In this document: positions 7,848 through 16,172 of the stretch, in pieces
Layout of the letters: every line of letters starts with the position of its first letter
How positions within the stretch are numbered: the first letter of the stretch is position 1
Assembly (NCBI GenBank): GCA_964439835.1
Contig: CAYTPQ010000014.1
Span: forward strand, 4,120 to 68,119
Direction: 5' to 3'
DNA length: 64,000 nucleotides
From: JAGNLM01 sp964439835
GTDB lineage: Bacteria > Pseudomonadota > Gammaproteobacteria > JAABTG01
Position numbers and translations under genes: made by a program
The notes under the pieces: model-generated
The model's input: only the letters and a program-made list of their open reading frames with translations
Databases searched by the model: none
Told to the model about the DNA's origin: nothing

Positions 7848-9854
7848 CTAGCCGAAAAGGGCGCCGGTCGTCTGCTCGGCCCGGCGCCCCCAGGGGGGAC
7901 CGGCGAAGGTCCGCACCATGTCCCGAAGGCGCTGCAGGTCGCCGCCCTCCCGGGCGTAACGCACCGCCACGTAGGCGTCGACGATGGCCCGGATGGCGCC
8001 GGCCTCTGCAGGCAACGCCCGGGCGGCACGGCGGGCGAGGGCGAGGGGCGGCTCGTGGGGCGCCGGATGGATTCCGCGCCGGGCGAGCGCCCGGCAAAAG
8101 CGCTCGAAGGCCCGGCGCGCCGGGTCTGTCCGGCGCCCGCGGCGCAGGTGCAGGGTCAGGGCGAGGACCAGCAGCGGGATACCCGTCACCAGCGCCAGCG
8201 CGGTCCCGAGGCGGCGCCAGTCAGCGGGATCGATGCCCACCCGGGACAGGAGCTCGCGTTGCCGGCGCTGCTCGTAACCTAGCACCCACTGGTTCCACCA
8301 GTTGTTGGCCGCGTCCCAGCCGTGGCGCACGCCGCGCAGGAACTGGTAGACCCCCGAGTCCTCGTCGAGCACGAACGCTCCCAGGGGTGCGACGGCCTCG
8401 GGGAGGGCGGCGTTGAAGCCGCGCTCCACCCGGGCGGGGGAGACCGCCGCCGTAGGGTCGATCCGCACCCAGCCGCGGTCCTGCAGCCACACCTCGGCCC
8501 AGGCGTGGGCGTCGCGCTGGCGCACCACGAGGTAGCCGTCCAGGGGGTTGGTCTCGCCCCCCTGGTACCCGGTGACGACCCGCGCCGGTACGCCGGCCGC
8601 CCGCATCAGGACCACGAAGGCGGCGGCGTAGTGCTCGCAGAAGCCCTTGCGGGCCGCGAACAGGAACTCGTCCACCGGGTCGTCCAGCATCAGCGGCGGG
8701 ACGAGCGAGTAGACGAAAGGCTCCTCGCGAAAGAGGGCCAGGGCCTTCGCGACCGCCTCCTCGGGGCTGGCACCGGCGGCGAGCCACCGGCGGGCGAGGG
8801 CCTTGGCCCGTGGGTGGCGATCGGCGGGCAGCTCCAGGGCCTGCCGGCGCTGGGGCTCGCTGATCCCGGGCAGCCAGTAGCGGGTGACCGAGGCCGCATC
8901 GTAGCGCAGGCGCTGGCGCACGGGCGTCGCCGAGAGGACCTGGAGGTCGCCCTGGATGCGCCCGACCGGCGGGGCCTCGACGGGGACGTCCAGGGCGTAG
9001 AGCCAGCGCCGCCCGTGGGGCTCGAGGGTCAGGGTGTAGCGGGTGGGAGGTCCGTCGGTCACCACCTCCCCGCCCGGTTCCCGGCCTCCCTCGCCCGCGC
9101 TCCAGACCCGCCCGTCGGTCGTCCAGAGCACAGGCCCGCGCCAGTAGAGCTCGCCCCGGGGTGGCGGGTCGCCCGAGAAGCGCACGCGGAAGGCGACCTC
9201 GTCGGACAGGCCCAGCTGGCTGATCAGCCCCGGACTCATGGTGTCGTCGAGGCCGCTCCTCGCCGAGTGGGCGTCCGCGGGCAGCGACCACAGGGGGCCC
9301 GGCAAGCGGGGGAAGAGCAGGAACAGCGCGACCGCAACGGGGCTCGCCTGCAGCAGCAGTGACCCCGCCAGCCCCAGCTGGCGCCGGGCGCTGAGTGCCC
9401 CCGGCGGGACGTTCAGGCCGATCAGCGTTGCGGTCAGTACGGTCAGGGCGAGCGTGAGGTAGAGGCCGGTCGGGATCGACTGCGCGTAGAGCAGATTGGT
9501 GACGACCAGGAAGTAGCCGAGGAGGACCCCGACAAAGGCGTCCCGCCGCCCCTGGGTCTCGAGCAGCTTGAGCCCGCTGAAGGCCACCAGCAGTGCGACG
9601 CCGGGGTTGCGTCCGAATATCCCACCGTAACTGGCGTAGACCCCCGCGACGACGGCCAGGCCCAGGGCGAGCCGCACCGCCCGTCCGGGCAGCGTCGCGC
9701 GCCCGGCCAGCTGCGCCAACCGCCAGAGGGCAAGGGCGAGAAAGAGGGCGGTGGACCAGACGGGGACCCGACCGGCGTGCGGGAGGACCACCAGGCTGAG
9801 CGCGCCGACGAGCCAGAGGACCTGCGGGGCCGCAAGGGGCGCGGCGGCGCTCAT
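7848..9854 (-). CDS. TgpA-type transmembrane transglutaminase-like protein (DUF3488/DUF4129)
   Basis: A 668-residue inner-membrane protein. Several N-terminal membrane segments (about residues 1-190) are followed by a periplasmic transglutaminase-like domain with the complete triad Cys406 (GFCEHYAAAF), His450 (RDAHAWAEVW) and Asp466 (RIDPTA). Another membrane segment and a cytoplasmic DUF4129-like tail close it. The best-studied relative is Pseudomonas TgpA, which is essential; its substrate is unknown. The ATG at 9854 overlaps the DUF58 stop as ATGA, forming the usual MoxR-DUF58-TgpA operon. Longer upstream readings run through the DUF58 gene and are discarded. Confidence 0.92.
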   Translation of the reverse strand: MSAAAPLAAPQVLWLVGALSLVVLPHAGRVPVWSTALFLALALWRLAQLAGRATLPGRAVRLALGLAVVAGVYASYGGIFGRNPGVALLVAFSGLKLLETQGRRDAFVGVLLGYFLVVTNLLYAQSIPTGLYLTLALTVLTATLIGLNVPPGALSARRQLGLAGSLLLQASPVAVALFLLFPRLPGPLWSLPADAHSARSGLDDTMSPGLISQLGLSDEVAFRVRFSGDPPPRGELYWRGPVLWTTDGRVWSAGEGGREPGGEVVTDGPPTRYTLTLEPHGRRWLYALDVPVEAPPVGRIQGDLQVLSATPVRQRLRYDAASVTRYWLPGISEPQRRQALELPADRHPRAKALARRWLAAGASPEEAVAKALALFREEPFVYSLVPPLMLDDPVDEFLFAARKGFCEHYAAAFVVLMRAAGVPARVVTGYQGGETNPLDGYLVVRQRDAHAWAEVWLQDRGWVRIDPTAAVSPARVERGFNAALPEAVAPLGAFVLDEDSGVYQFLRGVRHGWDAANNWWNQWVLGYEQRRQRELLSRVGIDPADWRRLGTALALVTGIPLLVLALTLHLRRGRRTDPARRAFERFCRALARRGIHPAPHEPPLALARRAARALPAEAGAIRAIVDAYVAVRYAREGGDLQRLRDMVRTFAGPPWGRRAEQTTGALFG

Positions 9855-10846
9855 CGGGGCGCCGGCCCCCCGGCAAACAGGGCGAGCGCGGCGAGGCAGC
9901 GCTCGGCGTGGCCTTCGCCGTGGTCGACCGGCACCGACTGCCCGGGCAGCACCAGGGCGTAGCGCACGCCCTCGCGCTCCGCGTCGAGGACCCAGCGGGC
10001 GAGCTGGGAGAGGCGGGCCTCGGTCCCACCGGTCCCGGCCTCTTCGAAGCGCAGCGCCACCTCCTCGCCCGCGTCGCCCGCGAACAGCTTGACCGGCAGC
10101 TCCCGCCCCCGGGCGGCGGCCTTCCAGTGGACCCGCCGGCTCGAGTCCCCCCGCACGTAGCTCCGCAGGCCGGCGAAGTCCTGCTCCGCATGGCCCCGCG
10201 AGCCGGGTGCCGGGGCGGGGTCGGGCGCCGCCGGCTCCGGCAGAGGCAGGGCGCCGGCGGGTCGCGGGTAGACCAGGCAGGTTGCGTCGAGCTCGAAGGG
10301 CGACCAGGCCCGGAGCAACCCCAGGGGATAGCGGGTGCTCACCCGCAGACGGCCGAGGCCGAGCCGGCCCCGGCGTGCCGCCGGCACCGGCAGGTCGACG
10401 CACACCGGTTCACCCCCGGCGAGTGGCGCCTCGACCTCCTGCCAGCGGGCGCGGCGGGCGCCGGTGTCCGCTCGGCGCCAGGCGACGGTCACGGCCGGGC
10501 GTGGCCCAGGTGCCTCCAGACAGACCCGGAACACCGCCTCGCCCCCCGCGAAGACCGGTTCTGCCCGCGCCGGGCGGATCGTCAGCCCGATCAGGTTGCG
10601 GTGCGCGTGCAGGGCCGAGACCAGGCCGAGGCCCGCGAGCAGGAAGGCAACCAGGTAACCCAGGCTGTTGGCGTAATTGATCGCCCCGATCAGGACCCCT
10701 ACCGCGGTCGCGCCGAAGGCGTAGCCTTGGCCGGTGGGGAGGACGAAGACCCGGCGCCGATCCACGGTGTACGCCCCGGCGGGGGGCGGGACCCGGCCGA
10801 TGCCGAAGAAGTCTCGCAGCAGCACGCGCCAGGGGCGCTCGGCCAT
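9851..10846 (-). CDS. DUF58 domain protein
   Basis: A 331-residue membrane-anchored protein with two hydrophobic segments near residues 40-85 and a soluble C-terminal half. The DUF58 signature is clear: YVRGDSSRRVHWKAAARG, preceded by DFAGLRSYV. Members sit between a MoxR ATPase and a transglutaminase-like protein, as here, and probably act as the scaffold on which MoxR works. The ATG at 10846 directly follows the MoxR stop codon with no spacer, and the gene's own stop overlaps the tgpA start. Function within the complex is inferred from context only. Confidence 0.9.
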   Translation of the reverse strand: MAERPWRVLLRDFFGIGRVPPPAGAYTVDRRRVFVLPTGQGYAFGATAVGVLIGAINYANSLGYLVAFLLAGLGLVSALHAHRNLIGLTIRPARAEPVFAGGEAVFRVCLEAPGPRPAVTVAWRRADTGARRARWQEVEAPLAGGEPVCVDLPVPAARRGRLGLGRLRVSTRYPLGLLRAWSPFELDATCLVYPRPAGALPLPEPAAPDPAPAPGSRGHAEQDFAGLRSYVRGDSSRRVHWKAAARGRELPVKLFAGDAGEEVALRFEEAGTGGTEARLSQLARWVLDAEREGVRYALVLPGQSVPVDHGEGHAERCLAALALFAGGPAPR

Positions 10847-11761
10847 TCAGGGCACCGGGACCATGGCGAGCAGTCGCGCGGGTCCGTCGCGGGCGAGGCC
10901 GCCAGGGTCGTCGGTGAGCCGCAGCCGGTGGCTCACGACCCCGGGGAGCACCGCCTGCACGTCGTCCGGGACCACGTGATCGCGGCCCTCCAACACGGCC
11001 CAGGCCTGGGCCGCCCGCAGCACCGCGAGGCCCGCGCGGGGCGAGAGCCCCGCCCGCAGCGCCGGTGACTCCCGGCTGACGTGCACCAGCGCCTGCAGGT
11101 AGTCGAGCAGCGCCTCGGAGGCGTGCACGCGGGGGACCGCCCGCTGCACGGCGACGAGGTCCTCCACCCCCAGGCAGGCCGACATGCCCTCCAGCATCTC
11201 GCGCCGGTCCTGGCCCCGGAACAGCTCCCGCTCGGCCGCCGCGCTGGGGTAGCCGAGCTGCAGGCACATCAGGAACCGGTCGAGCTGGGACTCCGGCAGG
11301 GGAAAGGTCCCGACCTGGTGCGAGGGGTTCTGGGTGGCAATGACGAAGAAGGGCTCGGGCAGCGGGCGGGTCGTGCCCTCGAGCGTGACCTGGTGCTCCT
11401 CCATCGCCTCGAGCAGCGCGCTCTGGGCCTTCGGCGTGGCCCGGTTGACCTCGTCGGCCAGCACCAGCTGGGCAAACACCGGCCCCGGGTGGAATTCAAA
11501 GCGCCCGGTCTGCCGGTCGTACACCGAGACGCCCAGGATATCCGCCGGCAGCAGGTCGCTCGTGAACTGGATGCGGTGAAAGGAAAGCCCGAGCGAGCGG
11601 GCGAGGGCGTGGGCGAGCGTGGTCTTGCCGACCCCGGGGACGTCTTCGATCAGCAGGTGGCCGCGGGCGATCAGGCAGGCGAGGGCGAGGCGGATCACCT
11701 CCTCCTTGCCCAGAATGGTCTGGGAGACCTGAGCGACGACCCGGTCGAGGAGATCTTTCAT
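10847..11761 (-). CDS. MoxR-family AAA ATPase
   Basis: A 304-residue AAA+ chaperone-like ATPase. Walker A is GVGKTT (from residue 43), Walker B is VLADEVNRA, and sensor 1 follows in VIATQNPSHQVGTFPLPESQ. The C-terminal lid contains LSPRAGLAVLRAAQAWA, characteristic of MoxR. The family is thought to help activate or assemble cofactor-containing or metal-containing proteins; the client here is not known. It is the first gene of the three-gene operon that continues with DUF58 and TgpA. Confidence 0.93.
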   Translation of the reverse strand: MKDLLDRVVAQVSQTILGKEEVIRLALACLIARGHLLIEDVPGVGKTTLAHALARSLGLSFHRIQFTSDLLPADILGVSVYDRQTGRFEFHPGPVFAQLVLADEVNRATPKAQSALLEAMEEHQVTLEGTTRPLPEPFFVIATQNPSHQVGTFPLPESQLDRFLMCLQLGYPSAAAERELFRGQDRREMLEGMSACLGVEDLVAVQRAVPRVHASEALLDYLQALVHVSRESPALRAGLSPRAGLAVLRAAQAWAVLEGRDHVVPDDVQAVLPGVVSHRLRLTDDPGGLARDGPARLLAMVPVP

Positions 11762-11913
11762 GACGGCCAGGGAGGTAGGCCAGCCGCTCGCGCGCCGCCG
11801 GTCTCGTCGAAGTTAGGCGCGGCCAGCGGCCGAAAGTTTAGCCTCAGGCCACAAGCTACCGCACGGATCGACTGCGGTGAATCGCTCTTCGCCTCAGAAC
11901 TTGCAACGCATTC

Positions 11914-11992
11914 ACCACAGAGCTCACAGGGTCCACAGAGAAGGATCGGGCAGCGAACAGAGGGTTATGCATTTCTCCGTGTGCTCTGTGGT
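11914..11992. repeat. CACAGAG-family long inverted repeat, copy 2
   Basis: The left arm (11914-11941) reads ACCACAGAGCTCACAGG and so on; the right arm (11975-11992) is CTCCGTGTGCTCTGTGGT. It lies between the divergent-facing ends of pmbA (its stop side) and the start side of the MoxR gene, and occupies most of the 247-base gap. The inner loop is about 33 bases. Confidence 0.75.
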
Positions 11993-12008
11993 CAATTTTC
12001 CCCGGCTC

Positions 12009-13373
12009 TCAGCTGCCGGCGATGGTCAGGCGGTCGAGCAGGACCGAGCCGGTGCGGATGGCCCCGCGCTCGTCCACGTCGGCGCCGGTGGCCTGGATGC
12101 CGAGGAACATCGTCCGGAGGTTGCCGGCGACCGTGACCTCATGCACCGGGAAGCGGACCTCGCCGCCTTCCACCCAGAAGCCGGCCGCGCCCCGGGAGTA
12201 GTCGCCGGTCACCACGTTCACCCCCATGCCCATCAGCTCGGTGACCAGGAGCCCCTCGCCCATCCGCTGTAGCAGGCCCGCGAGGTCCTGCTCGCCGCGC
12301 GGGACCACCAGGTTGTGCACCCCCCCGGCGTTGCCGGTGGTCCGGAGGCCGAGCCGGCAGGCGGAGTAGCTGTCCAGGACGTAGCCCTGGAGCACGCCGC
12401 CCGCCACCAGGTCGCGGGGGTGGGTCGCCACGCCCTCCTGGTCGAAGGGGGCGCTGCCGATGGCGCCGGGGATGTGGGGCTCCTCGCGCAGGCCGAGCCA
12501 CTCGGGAAACACCGGTTTACCCAGGTGCCCGATCAGGAAGCTCGCGTTGCGGTACAGGGCGCTGCCGCGGACCGCCCCGAGGAAGTGGCCGAACAGGCTG
12601 GTGGCGACCTCCGGCGCGAACAGCACCGGGGCGGTGGTGGTCGGGACCCGCCGGGCGCCGAGGCGGCCGACCGCCCGCTCGGCGGCGCGCCGGCCCACCG
12701 CCTCGGCGGCGTCGAGCCGGGCCGGGTCGCGGGCGGCGGTGTACCAGTAGCCCCGCTGCATCCCGGAGTCGTCGCGGGCAATCACTGAGCAGTTCAGGCC
12801 GTGCCGGCTGCTGCTCCAGGCGCCGATGAAGCCGTGGCTGTTGCCGTAGACCCGGTCGCCCACGTGGCAGCTGACGGTCGCCCCCTCGGAGTTGGTCACC
12901 CGGGGGTCGGCGGCGCGGGCGCTGTCCTCGCCGGACCGGGCCAGGTCGATGGCCGCCTCGACCGAGAGGTCCCAGGGGTGGTAGAGGCCCAGGTCGGGGA
13001 CCTCCCGGGCCAGGAGCTCCGGGTCCGCCAGGCCGTGGCAGGGGTCCTCGGAGGTGTGCCGCGCGATTGCGCAGGCCGCCTCGACGGTCTCCCGCAGGGC
13101 CCGGGGCGAGACGTCGGAGGTGCTGGCGGAGCCCTTGCGCTTGCCGAAGTAGACCGTGACGCCGAGGCCCCGGTCGCGGTCGTGCTCGACCGTCTCGACC
13201 TCGCCCATGCGCACGGTGACGCTGAAACCCGAGCCCGTGGCGACCCCCGCCTCGGCGGCGCTCGCGCCTCGCCGGCGGGCCTCCTCGATCACCTCCCGCA
13301 CCTGGTCGGAAAGCCGGGCGTGCTCCTCCGCCGAGCCGATCGGGTAGGCGTCCATGTGGCGGGAAACACCCAT
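12009..13373 (-). CDS. pmbA: metalloprotease PmbA (TldD/PmbA family)
   Basis: PmbA is the partner of TldD in a heterodimeric metalloprotease that matures some microcins and degrades unstructured peptides such as CcdA. The 454-residue product matches E. coli PmbA (450). Family landmarks include GLGVTVYFGKRKGSASTSD near the N-terminus, HGFIGAWSSSRH, and the C-terminal GMGVNVVTGDYSRGAAGFW. The metal ligands of this family lie in TldD, so PmbA alone is not expected to be catalytic. The ATG at 13373 (MGVSRHMDAYPIG) is chosen; about 250 bases of non-coding, divergent-promoter sequence separate it from the next gene. Confidence 0.94.
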   Translation of the reverse strand: MGVSRHMDAYPIGSAEEHARLSDQVREVIEEARRRGASAAEAGVATGSGFSVTVRMGEVETVEHDRDRGLGVTVYFGKRKGSASTSDVSPRALRETVEAACAIARHTSEDPCHGLADPELLAREVPDLGLYHPWDLSVEAAIDLARSGEDSARAADPRVTNSEGATVSCHVGDRVYGNSHGFIGAWSSSRHGLNCSVIARDDSGMQRGYWYTAARDPARLDAAEAVGRRAAERAVGRLGARRVPTTTAPVLFAPEVATSLFGHFLGAVRGSALYRNASFLIGHLGKPVFPEWLGLREEPHIPGAIGSAPFDQEGVATHPRDLVAGGVLQGYVLDSYSACRLGLRTTGNAGGVHNLVVPRGEQDLAGLLQRMGEGLLVTELMGMGVNVVTGDYSRGAAGFWVEGGEVRFPVHEVTVAGNLRTMFLGIQATGADVDERGAIRTGSVLLDRLTIAGS

Positions 13374-13630
13374 CGCCGGCGATTCTAGCACCGCCCCCCC
13401 GGCACGGCCCTGCCGGACCGTTGGCCCAGCAGGGCTGTGCGCACCCTCTCGCCCAGGCTCCGGTTCGCCGACCGGTGACGGTCGGCGGTGGGAGCGGTGC
13501 CCTCGGCGCGAAGCATCGGCGTGGGGCATGCATCCCTCGGCGGTCGATGGCGGGGCGCGGCCGTAGCCGACGTAGCTGGTATCCTCTCCCGCCTTGAGCC
13601 GGGCGCACGGAGCCGGTGCGTGGGGGAAGG

Positions 13631-16162
13631 ATGAGGAGGCGGCGGAGGCGGTCCCTGGATGTGGGGCGGCGGGTGCTGGGCGGCCTGTTCTGGACCGTCC
13701 TGCTCCTGATCTCTGCGGTCCTGGCCTTGCCCGCGTTGATCCCTTACGGGCTGCCCTGGCTCGCGGCCCGCCAGGGCGTGGAGGTCGAAGTGGAGCGCGC
13801 GAGCTACGCACTGCCGGGCCCCGAGCTGCGCCTGCAGGGGCTGCGTCTCGGGCCCCCCGCCGGTGGCGTCGAGGCGCGGGACGTCCGCCTCGGCATCGAC
13901 GGCCGGGCGCTGCTGGAGGGTGACCTTCGGCTCTCGACGTTCGCCCTGGAGGGCGCGCGGCTCACGCTCGAGCCGGTGGGGGACGCGGACGACCGGGGAC
14001 CGGTGCAGATCGCCAGCTACCGGCCGGTGCTGCCGCCGGGCCTGGCCCTGCCGCTAGCCGAGGCGATCGAGGCGCGGGACATCCGGTTGGCCTTCGCCGA
14101 CGGGCGTCTACCGGAGGTCCACCTCGAAGCCCTGCGCCTGGCGCCGGGATCCGGCGGGCAACGGGACTTCGAGGCGAGCGGCGCCGTGGCCAGCGGCCAG
14201 ATCTGGGCCGAGGGCGCCCTGGCGCCCGCGCACCTGGCCGGGGGCGAGCTGCGGGTTCGACTGGAGCGGCTCGACCTTGGACCCGTCGGCTCTCTGCTGG
14301 CGGCGGCACTGCCCGGGCTCGGGGCGGGGCGGGTCGACGGCGAGCTGGTCGTGCGCTGGTCGGCGGCGGACGAGCTGGCGAGCCTGGAGGGCAGGCTCGA
14401 GGCCGTCGGGCTGGCCGCTGACCTGGCGGGCGTCCGGGTGACGGACGGGAGCGGGCGCTGGGACGGCACGGTCCGCCTGGAGCCGGCGGGCGTCGGCCGG
14501 ACCGGGGTGCGTCTGACCGGGCGCCTCGCGGCCGACCGCGGGGCAGCGTCGCTGGCCCTCGGCACCGTCGAGATCGAGGGCCTGGTATTCGAGGGGCAGA
14601 CCGGCTGGACCGTCGTCCGCGGGCAGCCGGCGGACTGGACGGTGGACGGCGACGGGGAGCTGACCTACGCCGCGGTGCGCGAGGGCCCGTGGGTGGGGGC
14701 GTCGGCCAGCCAGGCCGCCTTCTGGGGACTCTGGCGCGGGCCCCGGCGGGAGCTCTCCATGGGGCAGCTGCGGGCGGCGCGGGTCGAGCTGCCGCCCCCG
14801 CGGGGCGAGGGCGCTACCGCGCCCCTGCGGCCGTGGGCGGCGAAGGCCGAGGGCCTGCAGGTGCGAGCCCTCTCGCTGGGCGAGGACGGCGTCAGCCTGG
14901 ACGAGGTCGAGGCGGGACCCGTGACGGTACGCGGGTCCCCCGGCTCGGAGCCCGTCACGGCGGCGTCCCTCCAGGGCACCGAGGTGGTCGTCGCCCCCGG
15001 CTGGGGCCGGGCGGGCAGCGTCGTGCTCTCCGGCCTGGCGGTGCCGTCCTCCCGGCCCGACGTCGGTCTGGAGGTCGGCGAGGTGGTCCTCCAGGGCGTG
15101 CGGGCCGGAGGCGGCGAGGGGACCCACCTCGGGGAGGTCCGCCTGCGCGGCCTGGCCCTCTCTGTCGCGCGGGACGTGAACGGCGACTGGCGGCTGCCCG
15201 GGTTGCTCTGGCCAGCCGGCGGGCCTCCGACCGTGGACGCGGTGCTGGTCGGCGCCGGTGCCCGGGTGAGCTTCACGGACCTGACGACGGACCCGATCGC
15301 CCGCCTGGCGCTGACCGAGGTCGAGGGCCGACTCTCCGCGCGGGACCGCACCCACCCGGGCCGCCTTGCGGCCCGCGCGAGCCTGGGCGGTGCGCGCCTG
15401 GACCTGTCGGGTCAGCTCGGCACGCCCGGGGAGCCCGTGCCCGCGGGCCTGCGGGCCACGCTGTCCGCGGCGCCGCTCACCACCTTCTCGCCGTACCTGC
15501 GGGACCTGCTCGGCTGGGAGTTTACGGGCGGCACGGTGGCCGCGGAGGTCGACGCCCGCGCCGCGACGCCCGGCTGGGGCGGCCGCGCGCGCCTCGCCCT
15601 GTCCCGCGCCGAGGTCGCACCGGCCCGCGGGACGGGGCAGGGTTCTGCGTGGCTCGCGCGGGGGCTGAGCCTGCTGGCGGACGGGGAGGCCCGGGCCGGT
15701 CTCGACCTGGCGCTCGGGGCCGATCTGCCGCTCGGTCAGTCCCTGGCCGAGGCGCTCGCCGCCGCGGTCGAGACCGCCTACAGACCGCTGGGCCTCAGCC
15801 GGGCCCAGGCTGGGCAGCTGCTGCGGGAGGGGGCGCTCGCCCTCGCGGGCGTGCCGGTCGACCCGCAAGCGCAGCCCGACCCCGTCGCCAACGCCCGGCT
15901 CGAGGCCCTGGCCGCGATCCTGCGGGCACACCCCGGCGCGCGAATCGAGCTCTGCGGTCCGGGGTCGGGGGCCGAGGCCGGCGCCCTCCCGACCGACGCC
16001 GATGCCGCGTTACCGGACGCCGCAGTCGAGCGGGTCCGGGACGTGCTCACCCGTACGGGCCGGGTGCCGCCGGACCAGGTCGACGCCTGTGGCGCCACGC
16101 CGCCGTCCGCGCGCCTCTCCACGGTCCCCGAAGTGGGCCTGACCCTGCGCGTTACGCCTTAG
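13631..16162 (+). CDS. AsmA-like DUF748 domain protein
   Basis: An 843-residue envelope protein. One membrane anchor (about residues 14-38, GLFWTVLLLISAVLALPALI) follows a very arginine-rich start, and the rest is a long beta-rich repeat structure typical of AsmA/DUF748 bridge-like proteins, which are proposed to move lipids between inner and outer membranes. The last ~110 residues (from NARLEALAAILRAHPGARIE) resemble an OmpA-like peptidoglycan-binding fold, as in many DUF748 proteins. The ATG at 13631 has a GGGGGAAGG stretch directly before it; a GTG five codons earlier is the alternative. It ends 10 bases before uvrD. Confidence 0.75.
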   Translation: MRRRRRRSLDVGRRVLGGLFWTVLLLISAVLALPALIPYGLPWLAARQGVEVEVERASYALPGPELRLQGLRLGPPAGGVEARDVRLGIDGRALLEGDLRLSTFALEGARLTLEPVGDADDRGPVQIASYRPVLPPGLALPLAEAIEARDIRLAFADGRLPEVHLEALRLAPGSGGQRDFEASGAVASGQIWAEGALAPAHLAGGELRVRLERLDLGPVGSLLAAALPGLGAGRVDGELVVRWSAADELASLEGRLEAVGLAADLAGVRVTDGSGRWDGTVRLEPAGVGRTGVRLTGRLAADRGAASLALGTVEIEGLVFEGQTGWTVVRGQPADWTVDGDGELTYAAVREGPWVGASASQAAFWGLWRGPRRELSMGQLRAARVELPPPRGEGATAPLRPWAAKAEGLQVRALSLGEDGVSLDEVEAGPVTVRGSPGSEPVTAASLQGTEVVVAPGWGRAGSVVLSGLAVPSSRPDVGLEVGEVVLQGVRAGGGEGTHLGEVRLRGLALSVARDVNGDWRLPGLLWPAGGPPTVDAVLVGAGARVSFTDLTTDPIARLALTEVEGRLSARDRTHPGRLAARASLGGARLDLSGQLGTPGEPVPAGLRATLSAAPLTTFSPYLRDLLGWEFTGGTVAAEVDARAATPGWGGRARLALSRAEVAPARGTGQGSAWLARGLSLLADGEARAGLDLALGADLPLGQSLAEALAAAVETAYRPLGLSRAQAGQLLREGALALAGVPVDPQAQPDPVANARLEALAAILRAHPGARIELCGPGSGAEAGALPTDADAALPDAAVERVRDVLTRTGRVPPDQVDACGATPPSARLSTVPEVGLTLRVTP

Positions 16163-16172
16163 AATCCACCCC